Of a DNA stretch of 64,000 nt, positions 22,274 through 33,715 are shown piece after piece (the stretch's first letter is position 1; each line of letters begins with the position of its first letter). The translations under genes and the position numbers were made by a program. Under the pieces are notes generated by a model, which was not told the DNA's origin, made no database searches, and was given only the letters and a program-made list of their open reading frames with translations. The DNA is from Rhyacophila brunnea (lineage: Eukaryota > Arthropoda > Insecta > Trichoptera > Rhyacophilidae), in contig JAGYXB010002070.1 of assembly GCA_022495005.1 (NCBI GenBank), forward strand, positions 868,001 through 932,000. Direction: 5' to 3'.

Positions 22274-23632
22274 GTTTCTACGAAAGGATTTTTCAAGCGG
22301 AGTCACGTTACAGACAGGAGTCAACGATTTTCACCTGACAAAACGATACAGCATTCAGAATTGACGATAGATGATCAAAACCTTAAAAAAGAAATGTCAG
22401 AAAAAAATACTCCGAAGGAACTTCGACTTATTCTGAGAAGAGTAATACATTTTTCACATAATATGATTTGCATTATTTGCAACGCAGTTTTTAGTTGCAG
22501 AAGTACTCTGAAAAGTCATAATATAATCGTTCACGCAAAAATGATAGTTGATCAAAGTCAATACAATGTATTTTCACAAACGAGTCATCTCAAACGATAT
22601 AAAATTACGAATACTGGTGAAAAACCTTATGAATGCAATGTTTGCCCATATAGATGCAAGCAACCTTTTGATCTTAAAAGACATAAAAGGACACATACTG
22701 GTGAAAAACCTTATAAATGCAATATGTGTTCATTTGAATCTTCGTATCTTAATGTTATCAAAAGACATAAAATGACACATACTGGTGAAAAACCTTATAA
22801 ATGCAATGTGTGCCCATATAGATCCTTTCAGCTTAATCATCTAAAAAGACATAAAATGACACATACTGGTGAAAAACCTTATAAATGCAATGTGTGTACA
22901 TATAGATGCTCACAACTTGGTAATCTTAAAGTACATAAGATGACTCACTCTGGTAAAAAACCTTATGAATGCAATGTTTGCCCATATAGATGCAAGCAAC
23001 ATTCTGATCTTAAAAGACATAAAAGGACACATACTGGTGAAAAACCTTATAAATGCAATATGTGTTCATTTGAATCTTCGTATCTTAATGTTATCAAAAG
23101 ACATAAAATGACACATACTGGTGAAAAACCTTATAAATGCAATGTGTGCCCATATAGATCCTTTCAGCTTAATCATCTAAAAAGACATAAAATGACACAT
23201 ACTGGTGAAAAACCGTATAAATGCGATGTGAGTACATATAGATGCTCACAACTTGGTAATCTTAAAGTACATAAGATGACTCACTCTGGTAAAAAACCTT
23301 ATAAATGCAATGTGTGTACATATAGATGCTCACTACTCGGTAATCTTAACTTACATAAGATAACACACTCTGGTAAAAAACCTTATAAATGCAATGAATG
23401 CTCACGTAGATTCTCTCAACGTTGTAGTCTTAAGGCACACAACAGGACACATACTGGTGAAAAACCTTATAAATGCAATGTGTGTTTGTATACATGCGCG
23501 CAGTCAAGTACTATGAAAACACATAAAATGACACACACTGGTGAAAAACCTTATAAATGCAAGATCTGTTCAAGGAGATTCTCACGACATAGTAGACTTA
23601 AAAAACATGAAATGAGACATGTTGGTGAATAA
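22274..23632 (+). CDS. Rightward ZNF gene, terminal exon (finger array)
   Basis: Acceptor at 22273, stop TAA at 23630-23632, 452 aa in phase 0 with exon 3. After a head VSTKGFFKRSH comes the repeated module (TIDDQNLKKEMSEKNTPKEL) with a lone finger (CIICNAVFSC to HNIIVH). Next is a degenerate finger without Cys (YNVFSQTSHLKRYKITN), then twelve C2H2 units with TGEKPYKC or SGKKPYKC linkers. Many fingers have Y-x-C/S in place of the usual Phe. Finger 8 reads CDVS, losing the second zinc-binding Cys. Fingers 1-4 and 5-8 are a recent duplication. Predicted role: sequence-specific nuclear DNA binding; target unknown. No KRAB, ZAD or BTB domain is seen. Confidence 0.85.
   Translation, partial: VSTKGFFKRSHVTDRSQRFSPDKTIQHSELTIDDQNLKKEMSEKNTPKELRLILRRVIHFSHNMICIICNAVFSCRSTLKSHNIIVHAKMIVDQSQYNVFSQTSHLKRYKITNTGEKPYECNVCPYRCKQPFDLKRHKRTHTGEKPYKCNMCSFESSYLNVIKRHKMTHTGEKPYKCNVCPYRSFQLNHLKRHKMTHTGEKPYKCNVCTYRCSQLGNLKVHKMTHSGKKPYECNVCPYRCKQHSDLKRHKRTHTGEKPYKCNMCSFESSYLNVIKRHKMTHTGEKPYKCNVCPYRSFQLNHLKRHKMTHTGEKPYKCDVSTYRCSQLGNLKVHKMTHSGKKPYKCNVCTYRCSLLGNLNLHKITHSGKKPYKCNECSRRFSQRCSLKAHNRTHTGEKPYKCNVCLYTCAQSSTMKTHKMTHTGEKPYKCKICSRRFSRHSRLKKHEMRHVGE
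22625..23296 (+). repeat. 336-bp tandem duplication of four zinc fingers
   Basis: 22625-22960 and 22961-23296 are head-to-tail copies, each four 84-bp finger units. I count five differences in 336 positions. Two of these alter finger 5 helix residues (PF to HS) and one turns the finger 8 Cys codon TGT into AGT. Confidence 0.85.
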
Positions 23633-24004
23633 CATTTATATATAATGAATAATATATATTGAATAATGCAATATTATTATATTCATATAATGCTGCTGAT
23701 ACTTTTCGCATTCTTGAATACTATCTTCAAAAGGCACCTCCCATTGTGTTCTAAGAGTAAAGTGTTCAACCCATATGTGCTACAAAAAAAACAATTGATA
23801 AATAAGCAGACAAGAGTAAGCGATATCATAGAGGTCGCTAAGCAGTTGAAATGGCAATAGGCCAAATATGTCTCTTAAGGCCGGTTCGGATTAGTCGAGT
23901 GATTTAGTTACCACTTAATGATTTAGTTACTAAAAAGTGTCAGAACACGGTACGTTCGTGAGTGATGTGTCAAAATGAACTGACTACAACGTAACAAAGC
24001 AAAA
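23633..24004 (+). other. 3' flank of the ZNF gene
   Basis: No further fingers follow the stop. No canonical AATAAA was found within the first 60 bases; AATAATATATATTGAATAA at about 23646 is the nearest AT-rich candidate for 3'-end formation. Confidence 0.35.
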
Positions 24005-24189
24005 ATAAATAAATTCTAATGGATTTAAATTTTGTACTATTCCATTCGAGTCGTTTTTTGCGACCCGCGTTCTGCCTTTCGGCATCTTCAGGTGCTGTGC
24101 TCGCTCACCAAAGGCAAACACACACTTTTTAATAAAAAAAATAGTATCTAAATTATTTTATACAGGTATAGAACCTACCACACCGGTCA

Positions 24190-24652
24190 TTGCTGATCAT
24201 TGGTGTAGATTGAGTTATATGGGGAAAACCAGTGAAAAAGTTAAAAAACATCTTTCCAAAAATAATGTAAACCGGCATTCTATTGCAACAACACAGTTGG
24301 TAGATTATTGATAAACAATAAAGACCTCATAGAAATTAAAAATAAATCCGGTATTTATAAATTACAGTGTAATAATTTTCCCAAATTTTACGTTGGTAAA
24401 ACTACGAGGAAACTAAATATTATAATTATTGCTGAACACTTAGCAGCCGAAAGATTGGAGAAGGAGACATCAACATTTGCGAACCACTTATTAAATGAAA
24501 AACATACGTTTGACATTGTAAAGGGTGCAAAACTACTTCACAGTTATGCGGGTGATTATAATATATTATTCTACTAAGAAATATTAGAAATAAATAGGGC
24601 ACAGTTGAAGAGACTGCCTATCTTCAATGATCAACTTAGCTTTCCTAGTAGC
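24190..24652 (+). pseudogene. Penelope-like GIY-YIG endonuclease remnant
   Basis: Reading across one frameshift gives MGKTSEKVKKHLSK, then PAFYCNNTVGRLLINNKD. The open frame 24308-24577 continues KSGIYKLQCNN, FPKFYVGKTTRKL and FANHLLNEKHTF. GIY and YVG are separated by ten residues, as in GIY-YIG nucleases, and the Penelope signature C-x-N/T-xxPKFYVGKT is clear. A TAA stop (about 24575) interrupts the C-terminus, which resumes EILEINRAQLKRLP and ends LLYPI before TGA. A hydrophobic IIII replaces the expected basic stretch around the catalytic Arg, so activity is doubtful even without the stop. The enzyme would nick target DNA for retrotransposition. Confidence 0.75.
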
Positions 24653-25059
24653 CCATTGCTATATCCTATATGAGGGTTTGCATGCGAGACTATAAATGGT
24701 CAATGGTATTGACATGCGACACTTATCTATATGTCTGAGAATGTATGGATGTGGATTTAGGTATGTATACGTGTTTATATAAAAATATATATTACTTAGT
24801 TTATACTTATATTAAATAAAAATAAATATATAAAAAATGTAAAAGTAGGTAGGTACCATGTATGAGTCTTAGACTATTGGTTGTTTAACTAATGACTTTT
24901 AAAGACAAATATCTCATTAGTTTACTCCATTAATTTCCAATACATTACCATTGTTCCTAGAATTGACGATTTACACCTCTTGAGTGTAGTGTTTTTATTA
25001 TTTATATGTACTAATGATCTATTATTGGGCTTAGACGATATATTATATAATGCTGCACC

Positions 25060-26872
25060 ATAAAAAGTAAAATTCGTACAGCTAAAGAAGAATGGATGTC
25101 CGACCAATGCAAAGAAATTGAAAATCTCCAACGAAAATACGATTCCTTTAATATGCACAAGAAGATAAAGTAAACATTGGGAATTATGAAAGGAACCTCA
25201 TCAACTATCTTGAAAGACGAAGATGGGCGTATTATATTAGGTATAGAAAAAAAGCTGACTCGTTGGAAGACACATATTGAAAATTTGTTTGATGATGATA
25301 GGGTACCTATTGGCTATACTTTTAATGAATGTGAACAAGCCCCGTGCATAAATAGGGCAGAAATAATAAACGCAATACGAAATTCTAAAAATGGTAAAGC
25401 TGTCGGCCCTGATAATATTTACAACGAAATGATAAAATTATTAGAAGAAGATCAATTAGAAATTCTCGTTGATTTGTTTAATAAAATTTACGAAACGGGC
25501 ATAATTCCCGATGATTGGTTGAAATCGACATTCATCACTCTACCAAAAATGGCGAATGCAAAGGAGTGCAGCGAGTTTAGAATAATAAGTTTGATGAGCC
25601 ACATGTTAAAAGTCTTATTAAAAATCATCCATAATAGGATTTTTCGGAAATGCGAAGAAGACATGGATGACACACAATTTGGCTTCAGAAGTGTTTTGAG
25701 CACTCGCGAAGCACTCTTCAGCTTGAATGTTCTAGTGCAAAGATGCCTAGATGTTAATGTTGATGTTTATAAAATGTTTCATCGATTACGAGAAAGCATT
25801 CGATACTGTTAGACATCCTAAACTTCTCGAACTCTTACAGGAGGAAGGCATCGATGCAAGAGACATTCAAGTGATAGCTAACTTATATTGGAATCAAACA
25901 GCGAATATAAAGATTGAAAACGAAATCAGTGGAGAGGTAAAAATTCGTCGCGGTGTATACAGGGTTGTATATTGTCACCTTTGCTATTTAATATGTACTC
26001 GGAAGCTATTTTCAAGGAAGCCTTACAAGGTGAGTCGGTGGGTATTATGGATAATGGCAAACATATTAACAATATACGATATGCCGATGATACTGTGCTG
26101 ATTGTTGATAGTTTTAAGAGTTTACATCAACTGGTAGAAAAGGTTAATGAGGTAAGTAATTCTTATGGTTTAAAAATGAACCTCAAGAAAACAAAACTAT
26201 TACTAGTATCAAAAACAGCGACACCAGACACCAACACAAATTTTGTCATTAACAGCGAACAAATCGAACGTGTGACCCATTATAAATATTTAGGTACATG
26301 GGTCAATGAGAAATGGGACCAGTCTCAGGAAATAAAACTAGAATTGAGATCGCAAGGAGCGCCTTTCTCAAAATGAGACGCCTCCTTAGCAATCGAGATC
26401 TTAACCTAGGTCTGAGACTGCGTATGGTACGTTGTTATGTGCTCTCAATTCTTTTCTATGGTATGGAAATATGGACGCTAAACCAAGAGATGTCACGGAG
26501 ACTTGAAGCTTTCGAGATGTGGCTGTATAGACGCATCCTCAAATTCCTTGGACTGACCGGGTGACAAATGTTGAAGTTCTCAATCGAATGGGGAAGGACC
26601 GATAAGTTCTACGTAGTATCAAAACCAGGAAACTACAGTACCTCGGCCACATTATGAGAGGACAAAAATACAGCATTCCCCAACTTATCATTCAAGGAAA
26701 GATCAATAGGAAGCGTAGCAGAGGACGGCGCCGCATTTCGTGGCTTAAGAACCTCCGTGATTGGTACGAGTGCAGCTCCACCGAACTGTTCCGGGTAGCA
26801 GATGAAAAATATAAGATCGCCTTGATGGTGGCCGACCTCCGCTAGGGGATGGCACAATAAGAAGAAGATCAA
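25060..26872 (+). pseudogene. LINE reverse transcriptase, 5'-truncated and frameshifted
   Basis: Consecutive frames cover one ORF: KIRTAKEEWMSDQCKEIENL (25066 on), RT fingers and palm (KNGKAVGPDNIYNEMIKLL, then FGFRSVLSTREALF), CFIDYEKAFDTV in frame 25751-26101, YADDTVLIV in frame 25972-26376, then YLGTWVNEKWDQ and a C-terminal block RRRISWLKNLRDWYECSS. The YADD box survives, but at least three frameshifts and one stop break the ORF, and endonuclease and ORF1 are absent. The 3' end is GGGGATGGCACAATAAGAAG. A second 3' fragment of this family lies at 40246-40830. It is a common arthropod endonuclease-RT LINE; I cannot fix the clade from sequence alone. Confidence 0.75.
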
Positions 26873-27150
26873 GTGTATTGTTATTAATGAGATAAGGGTT
26901 TTTACTATTGAGGTTTTTTACTAACACTTCAACTATTCATAATTTGTTGGTTGTATTTTTTATTTTTGACCCTTGACTTGATAGGTAGGTAATGAAGTTC
27001 TTACCTACTTTGTTGTATTGATTTGTTATATAAACTAGGTCGCAAAAAATGACTCAAATGGAATAGTACAAAACTTTAATCCATTAGAATTTAAATTCAA
27101 ATTCTATCAAGTACCTTCGGTCGATAGTATTAATATTAATAAAAGTAAAT

Positions 27151-27486
27151 AAGAAGTTATTAACTTCAGTTGTAATGGCTATATCATGTTTCGCAGAGGA
27201 TCATCCAACATATTAAACCATATTTTTATATATGGAACGTTTTAGAATATTTTATTATTCTGAGCTCTTGCGAGTAGCTAGATCTAAAAATTTTATTTTA
27301 AAGAAATATTAATGGCTACTTAGGAATTAACTACTTATCCTGACTAAGTTGTTAATTAACTGTTGTAATAAAAACTAAATATTTTGTAATCTTACATAAA
27401 AACCTATTCATACTGACCTTTTGTTTTTAATTTTCGACTTAATCTCCTTCTCACCTAATCCAGAAATATGCATTGTATTTTCCAAG
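27151..27486. other. AT-rich spacer
   Basis: Nothing recognised between the Penelope end and the 1.1 kb repeat unit. Confidence 0.4.
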
Positions 27487-30046
27487 AGGTCCATTTACCT
27501 GGATCACCCAATGTTAAAACTCCAAATTTTTTTGGGTGCGTTTGTTTGTGCATCGTTAGTTCACGTTTGTGCTTGATTTTTTTTCGTTTGTGCACCTATA
27601 TTAACCGAAAAATTCCAATTTCAAATTGGGTGTTCCAGCTAAACGTTGGGTCACCCAATGTTGAAATTTCAACTTTTTTTGTGTGCATTCGTTTGTGCAT
27701 TGTTAGTGCACGTTTGTGCACGCGTTTCTTTCGTTTGTGCACGCACATTAAGGGGGTTATTCGCATTTCAATTTGGGTGACCCAGCTAAATGCTGGATAC
27801 TTGTGTCACTAAACTTAGATTTTTTTCAAAATTTAAATTGTAAACACTAGTGCGTTGGTAGTGAACGTTAGTGCACGATTTTTTTTTGCCTTTTCATCTG
27901 TATTCAGCGCGCTTTTTAATTTTAAAGTTTGTATGCAAAACCTGACTGCGTTGGTTTAAAAATATTTTTTTTAGTGAAATCTCTTGTCGCAAAGCTAATG
28001 CGCAATTCTGAATACTTTTTTAATTTTTTTCTCATATAGTGCGTGAGATATCTGATATGAAATATTTGATGAACGTAAAGTCGAACCACCCAACAAACTT
28101 TTTAAACTTTTTATTAGGTCATCAATTTTTCTATTATTGGCTTACGTTTGTGCATGTGCTTTTTTTGATTTCGAGATTATATCTTGAGAGATATTATTTT
28201 TTTAAATTTAGTGACTTGATACTTGAACCATTAAATTTACTTTAAATTTGTTTTGTTAAATGCATACGATTACATATATTTTTTTAACCTTTTAACATGA
28301 TTTTTCAATTTTTTATCTTTTACATTAAGCTATAAATTTGCTTTTGAATGGCCGTCAAGTTTTAACATCAAACATTTTTTTTTTCACACTTTTTAAATGC
28401 ACACCTTTGAGTAATTTAATTACATGATTTTTCATGTAATTTGTATTGTTTTCCCATGTAAATTACGTGAAAAATTCGCATTTTTCCATTTTCACTAAGT
28501 ACCCCGTCAAAATATCCCGAACAAAAACAACCGCATCCGTTTGGAAGATCCAGTCAACAGAGTCTCGCAAAATAGCCAAAACGGTAGGTCCATTTACCTG
28601 GATCACCCAATGTTAAAACTCCAAATTTTTTTGGGTGCGTTTGTTTGTGCATCGTTAGTGCACGTTTGTGCACGATTTTTTTTCGTTAGTGCACCTATAA
28701 TAACCGAAAAATTCCAATTTCAAATTGGGTGTTCCAGCTAAACGTTGGGTCACCCAATGTTGAAATTTCAACTTTTTTTGTTTGCATTCGTTTGTGCATC
28801 GTTAGTGCACGTTTGTGCACGCGTTTCTTTCGTTTGTGCACGCACATTAAGGGGGTTATTCAAATTTCAATTTGGGTGACCCAGCTAAATGCTGGATACT
28901 TGTGTCACTAAACTTGGATTTTTTTCAAAATTTAAATTGTAAACACTAGTGCCTTGGTAGTGAACGTTATTGCATGATTCTTTTTTGCCTTTTCATCTGT
29001 ATTCAGCGCGCTATTTGATTTTTAAGTTTGTATGCAAAACCTGAATGCGTGGGTTTAAAAATATTTTTTTTAATGAAATAGCTAATGCGCAATTCTGCAT
29101 ACTTTTTTAAATTTTTTCTCATATAGTGCGTGAGATATTTGATATGAAATATTTGATGAACGTTAAGTCGAACCACCCAACAAACTTTTTTAACTTTTTA
29201 TTAGGTCATCAATTTGTCTATTATTGGCTTACGTTTGTGCACGTGCTTTTTTTGATTTCGAGATTATATCTTGAGAGATATTATTTTTTTAAATTTAGTG
29301 ACTTGATACTTGAACCATTAAATTTACCTTAAAATTGTTTTGTTAAGTGCATACGATTACATATATTTTTTTAAACTTTTAACATGATTTTTCAATTTTT
29401 TATCTTTTACATTAAGTTATAAATTTGATTTTGAATGGCTGTCAAGTTTTAACACCAAACATTTTTTTTCCACACTTTTTAAATGCACACATTTGAGTAA
29501 TTTAATTACATGATTTTTCATGTATTTTGTATTGTTTTTCCATGTAAATTACGCGAAAAATTCCCATTTTTCCATTTTCACTAAGTACCCCGTCAAAATA
29601 TCCCGAACAAAAACAACCGCATCCGTTTGGAAGATCCAGTCAACAGAGTCTCGCAAAATAGCCAAAACGGTGTATGCTCTCTAAATATTTCGGTCTATAA
29701 TAGATTATTTAAAACTTAATATTTTGTATACTGTCTCTAAATATTTCGGTCTATAATAGATTACTTAAAACTTAATATTTTGTATACACAAAAGTGTCAA
29801 ATCTTGAAAAAAAATCATTAATAAACTTAAAATTTGTCTTTTTATTTATGATTTTGTTAATTTCATAAGCAAAAACGCAGTAAATAATAAGTATACTTAG
29901 GTACCTTTTGTTTTTAACTTATGATCCGTAATAAGAAATAAATAAGTTATAATACAATAATTACGTTGGTATGCATATTTTTGAAAAATGCAATGTATTT
30001 TTATGCATTGATATTTCCTTCAATAGATAATATTGGAATGACATTT
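27487..30046 (+). repeat. Unclassified element: two tandem 1.1 kb units plus tail
   Basis: Unit 1 (27487-28585) and unit 2 (28586-29671) are head-to-tail copies starting AGGTCCATTTACCTGGA and ending AGCCAAAACGGT. A tail of about 375 bp ends AATATTGGAATGACATTT. In it a 55-bp block (CTCTAAATATTTCGG and following) is itself doubled. The units begin with short reiterations of CGTTTGTGCA(C/T) and GTTAGTGCACG and with imperfect palindromes around TTGGGTCACCCAA. A single inverted copy with the same tail lies at 47115-48534. There are no terminal inverted repeats, poly-A tail or evident target duplication, and the short open frames are AT-driven and unconserved. It is probably a non-autonomous element with an internal tandem array. 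Confidence 0.75.
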
Positions 30047-30763
30047 CGTCACCAACTTCACAGAAGGAAGAAAAAACTGTTTTAAAATAAAACGGACTGG
30101 TTTAGGAAATTTGAACACTTTTAGTATTTTAATGTTATAAATGAGTAAATCTGGTAATTTTTACAAAATATTTATTAACATAGAATATAGAGGAGTTACA
30201 TGGTTTGCTTTTGTTTTTTTGAGATTTGAGCTGGGAGTTACAATGTTTGAATTAAAATAAACAGCACCAAGTTTTACAGTATCTATTGCTTATCTACATT
30301 ATGTTGGAAAATTCAATAACATCGCATAAATAGGGGTAATAAGCATCACATAAATGAACAAAATAATATTTAATTCATTTTAATTTTCGAGTTAGCTTTC
30401 AAATGACAGATTATTATAAAATTAGTGATAATCAGCTACCATACTTGTTTTCAAGAACTGAAGGTATTCTTAGTTATTTTATTTCATGCCTTTCTTGATA
30501 TAGTTGAGGAAGGCTGCAAAGAATTTTGGTTGCATAATAGTACTTTAATTTATTCGTACAGGGACAAAGAGATTGGAGGGAGCTCTTGCTATTCTTCACC
30601 AAAACGCAGTTTAAATTAATATTTCCATTTATTAGATCCATTATATTGCAGTGCTCGAATATAAGTCATTAGTTTTCCTCCTGGTCGTACCTATGGATTT
30701 GTAAAATCTAACACCAAATATTTTTTTTATTAAAATGATGGCATAAATATGTAACATGGTATC
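30047..30763. other. AT-rich spacer
   Basis: No gene or repeat boundary supported. Confidence 0.4.
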
Positions 30764-33715
30764 TTCTTCTTCTTCCACGGTGCTACATCCCGGGGTGGGA
30801 TTTAGCCTCCTCCACAACCGCTCTCCACTCACTCCGGTCTCTCGCCACACTTCTCCAGTTACCGGATCTTCCTATATGAAGCCAGTCAATTTCTACGGCG
30901 TCAGCCCATCTCTTTCTTGGACGGCCTCTGGGTCTCTTCCGTTGGGGTAGCCACTTCGTCATGATCCTTGGCGCTCTAACTTCAGGCATTCTCTCCACAT
31001 GCCCCGCCCATCGTAGTCTTTGGAACTTACAGTGTCTTATGATTGTTTGCTGTTCAATCAGCTCTTCCAACTCGTGGTTCATTTTAATTCTGTAGTTCCC
31101 ATTTTCCAACGTGGGTCCAAAGATTTTGCGGAGAATTTCGCTCGAAGACAGCTAATTTGTTTTCTTCGTTTTGAGTCAAGCACCAAGTCTCACAGCCATA
31201 AGTGACCACTGGCCTTATAATCGTTTTATAAATTAGAAGTTTACTTCTTCGGCCTAGAATTTTCGACCCCACCAGTCGCTTGCAGGCATGCCAGCATTTA
31301 TTCCCGGAGATAAGGCGGATTTTTATCTCCTCTGCTGTCTTATTTTGGGTATTTAGGCTGGATCCGAGATACGTGAACTTGTCCACCCCTTCATATGCAT
31401 GCTGTCCTATGACTATATTCTGCAGCGGTACCTGATCGCGTGTGCTGACCATATACTTAGTTTTTGACTGGCTTATTTCCAGCCCAGCGTTTTCTGCTTT
31501 TATTTTCATAGTGCCACCATGGTCGATCATCCTCTGTTTGGATCTGCTTGTAATTATTAGTATCCGTCAGTGTGGTCTTTATAAGCCTTACTAGTTTTAA
31601 GGGAATTCCCAGTATTTTTAGGCTTTGCAGCATCTTATCCCTATTCACACTGGCGAAAGCTTGTTTAAAATCAATAAGCAGGTGGTGGAGTGTCAGGTTG
31701 TATTCGTGCGCTTTCTCCATAGTTTGCCTCATGAGATGGATGTGATCTATGGTGGATCTATTTGGTCGGAAGCCGCATTGGTATTCTCCCAGGATTTCCT
31801 CACCATAGATCATTATCCTGCTATACAGTACAGATGAGAAAACTTTATAAGCTGTGTTTAGAATTGTGATCCCTCTGTAGTTATCGCAGATTGTTTTGTC
31901 TCCCTTTTTCAGAATAGGCACGATTATTATACCCATCTTCCATTCCTCAGGTAGAATTTCTTTTTCCCAAATATTGAGAATTATCTTGTGGATATTTGCT
32001 TCCAGTGTTGGGCCACCACTCTTTATCAGCTCGGCTGTTATCCTGTCGGTTCCAGGTGCTTTATTGTTTTTCAGCGTTCTTAATGCTCTTCTTACTTCAG
32101 GCAGAGTAGGCTCATCAATAAATTCCTCAGCAGTGTGGTACAATACTTCTTCCGTTTCCTCATGACCATTATTATAAGCCTGATTTAAAAGTGTTGTGAA
32201 ATAGCCTTTCCATCTTTCCATAATGTCCTTCTTTTTGATCAGCATTTGTCTTTCACTATCCTTACAGGAGTTTAATCAAGGTTGATAGGATTTAGTCTTG
32301 TAAAATTTTCTGGGATCATTGTTTCTTCTTTGACATTCCATGTCTTGAAGTATTCTCATGAGCATCAATCGCTTTTTCTCTCGACAGAGCTTTGTTGCAG
32401 TTTTTCTATTTTCTTTATAAGTTTCGTAATTTTGGCGAGTTTCCCTTTGTAGGCATTTCTTCCTTGCATCATTTTTTTTCAAACAGTGCTTGCCTGCAAT
32501 CATCATCAAACCATCCTGCATCTATTTTTGCTTTGTTTTCCCCCAGAATTTCTGTGGCACTCGTGATAACACAGTTTTTTGTATTTTCCCAGTCCACATT
32601 CACATCATCGGTTATTAAAGTCATTTTTAAGTTTGTTTCTATAGATTCCTGGTATTTATCCAAAATTTCTTCATCCCTCAATTTTTCAGCTCTCCATTTA
32701 GTTCTTCTCTGGCCTTCTTTTTCAGTATTAAGGAGATTTTTTGTTTTAATTTTGCTCTCACCAGGAAGTGATCAGAATCGTAATTGACTTCTCTGCAGAC
32801 GCGCACATCCTCCACTGTTGTCGCTCTTCTTTTTGATATAAGAATGTGATCATTCTATTTGGTTGCATGTATTACTTCCAGGTATTTTCCAGGTTCCTTT
32901 GTGGATATTTTTATGTTTAAACCATGTACTACTAATTAATAAATTATTTGCAGCCGCTAAAAAGCATAGACGTTCACCATTATCGATTGTCGTTTGATGC
33001 AAACTGTGCTGCCCAGCTACTTATTTAAATGCTTCATCTTTTCCAACTTTTGCATTGAAGTCTCCCAAGATAATTAGAGCATCATGTGGGAAGACTTTTT
33101 CGCAGGCTCTCTGCAGATCTTCATAGAATCTATCCTTAATTTCCTCGGTCGCATCATCAGTTGGGGCATAAACGTTGATGAACGTAATATTGAAAAGTGT
33201 ACCTTTCAGCTTAAGTTTACATAATCTCTCACTAATTGGCTCAAATCCTAGTACTGCCCTGCGGATATCAGAGCTGATTAAGAACCCAGTTCCATAGCAA
33301 CCCTGCGTACCTGCAGATCCACTGTAATACAAAGTGTAGTTTCTCTTGTTTATGAAACCTACGCCCTCCCATCTTATTCCCTGCAATACAGTCACGCTCA
33401 TTTTATACTTATGCAATTCAATTGCAACCTCCTCCATCTTGCCCGGCTGCAACATAGTGCGTACGTTCCATGTGCCACATTGTATATATAATCGTTTGTC
33501 TTTAATTCTTTGCTTGGGTCAATGGTTTATGGGGAGTCCGGGGTTCGTAATCAGGGTTTTTTTTACCGTGTTGGGTGATTAACCCTACGACGAACCCTCA
33601 TCCTTTATCCGGGCTTGGGACCGGTCATAGCGTAGGTAGAGTCGTTCCCTATTACTATAGGCGGAGATTGTGACATGGTATGGCTTAGGTTTTTCCAGGC
33701 TTCTTTAAACGCAGT
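30764..33715 (-). mobile_element. RTE-like LINE, nearly full length but inactive
   Basis: On the minus strand, in order: endonuclease (CGTWNVRT at about 33480, VLQGIRWEGVGF, then IILGDFNAKVG; SDH appears as YDSDHFLV near 32775), linker, RT (KNNKAPGTDRITAELIKSGG, then DNYRGITILNTAYK, FRPNRSTIDHI and LLIDFKQAFASV), and a C-terminus with YKTIIRPVVTYGCETW and RRRPRGRPRKRW-like residues. About 110 residues expected between TDTNN (near 31560) and ENAGLEISQSKTKY (near 31490), including the FADD/YADD active site, are deleted. Several stops and frameshifts add to this. The 3' end is CCGTGGAAGAAGAAGATACC. It belongs to the RTE-type family often annotated in insects as craniofacial development protein 2-like. 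Confidence 0.8.

Larger units (their letters stand above)
24005..27150 (+). mobile_element. Penelope-like element split by a nested LINE
   Basis: Left end (24005-24110) carries, inverted, the module ATTCTAATGGATTT, then TTGTACTATTCCATTCGAGT and GACCCGCGTTC. The right end (27046-27150) carries it in direct orientation: GGTCGCAAAAAATGACTCAA, then GGAATAGTACAAAAC and CCTTCGGTCGATAGTATTAA. Between them lies a GIY-YIG coding remnant (24190-24652), then a foreign LINE 3' part (25060-26872). Inverted end segments around an RT/GIY-YIG gene fit Penelope-like elements, whose copies often carry partial, inverted terminal repeats. The RT part is missing. The LINE is most simply a later insertion into the 3' part. 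Confidence 0.55.

Noticed and set aside
27468..28911. Cys/Leu-rich repeated frames near 27468 and 28729
   Set aside because: They arise from the GTTTGTGCAC reiterations translated in one frame. No start context, splice signal or conservation beyond DNA identity.
28039..29332. Similar 68-aa frames in both 1.1 kb units (28039-28245 and 29126-29332)
   Set aside because: Similarity is explained by the tandem duplication itself. Codons are T-rich and the frame is not kept in the inverted copy at 47115-48534.
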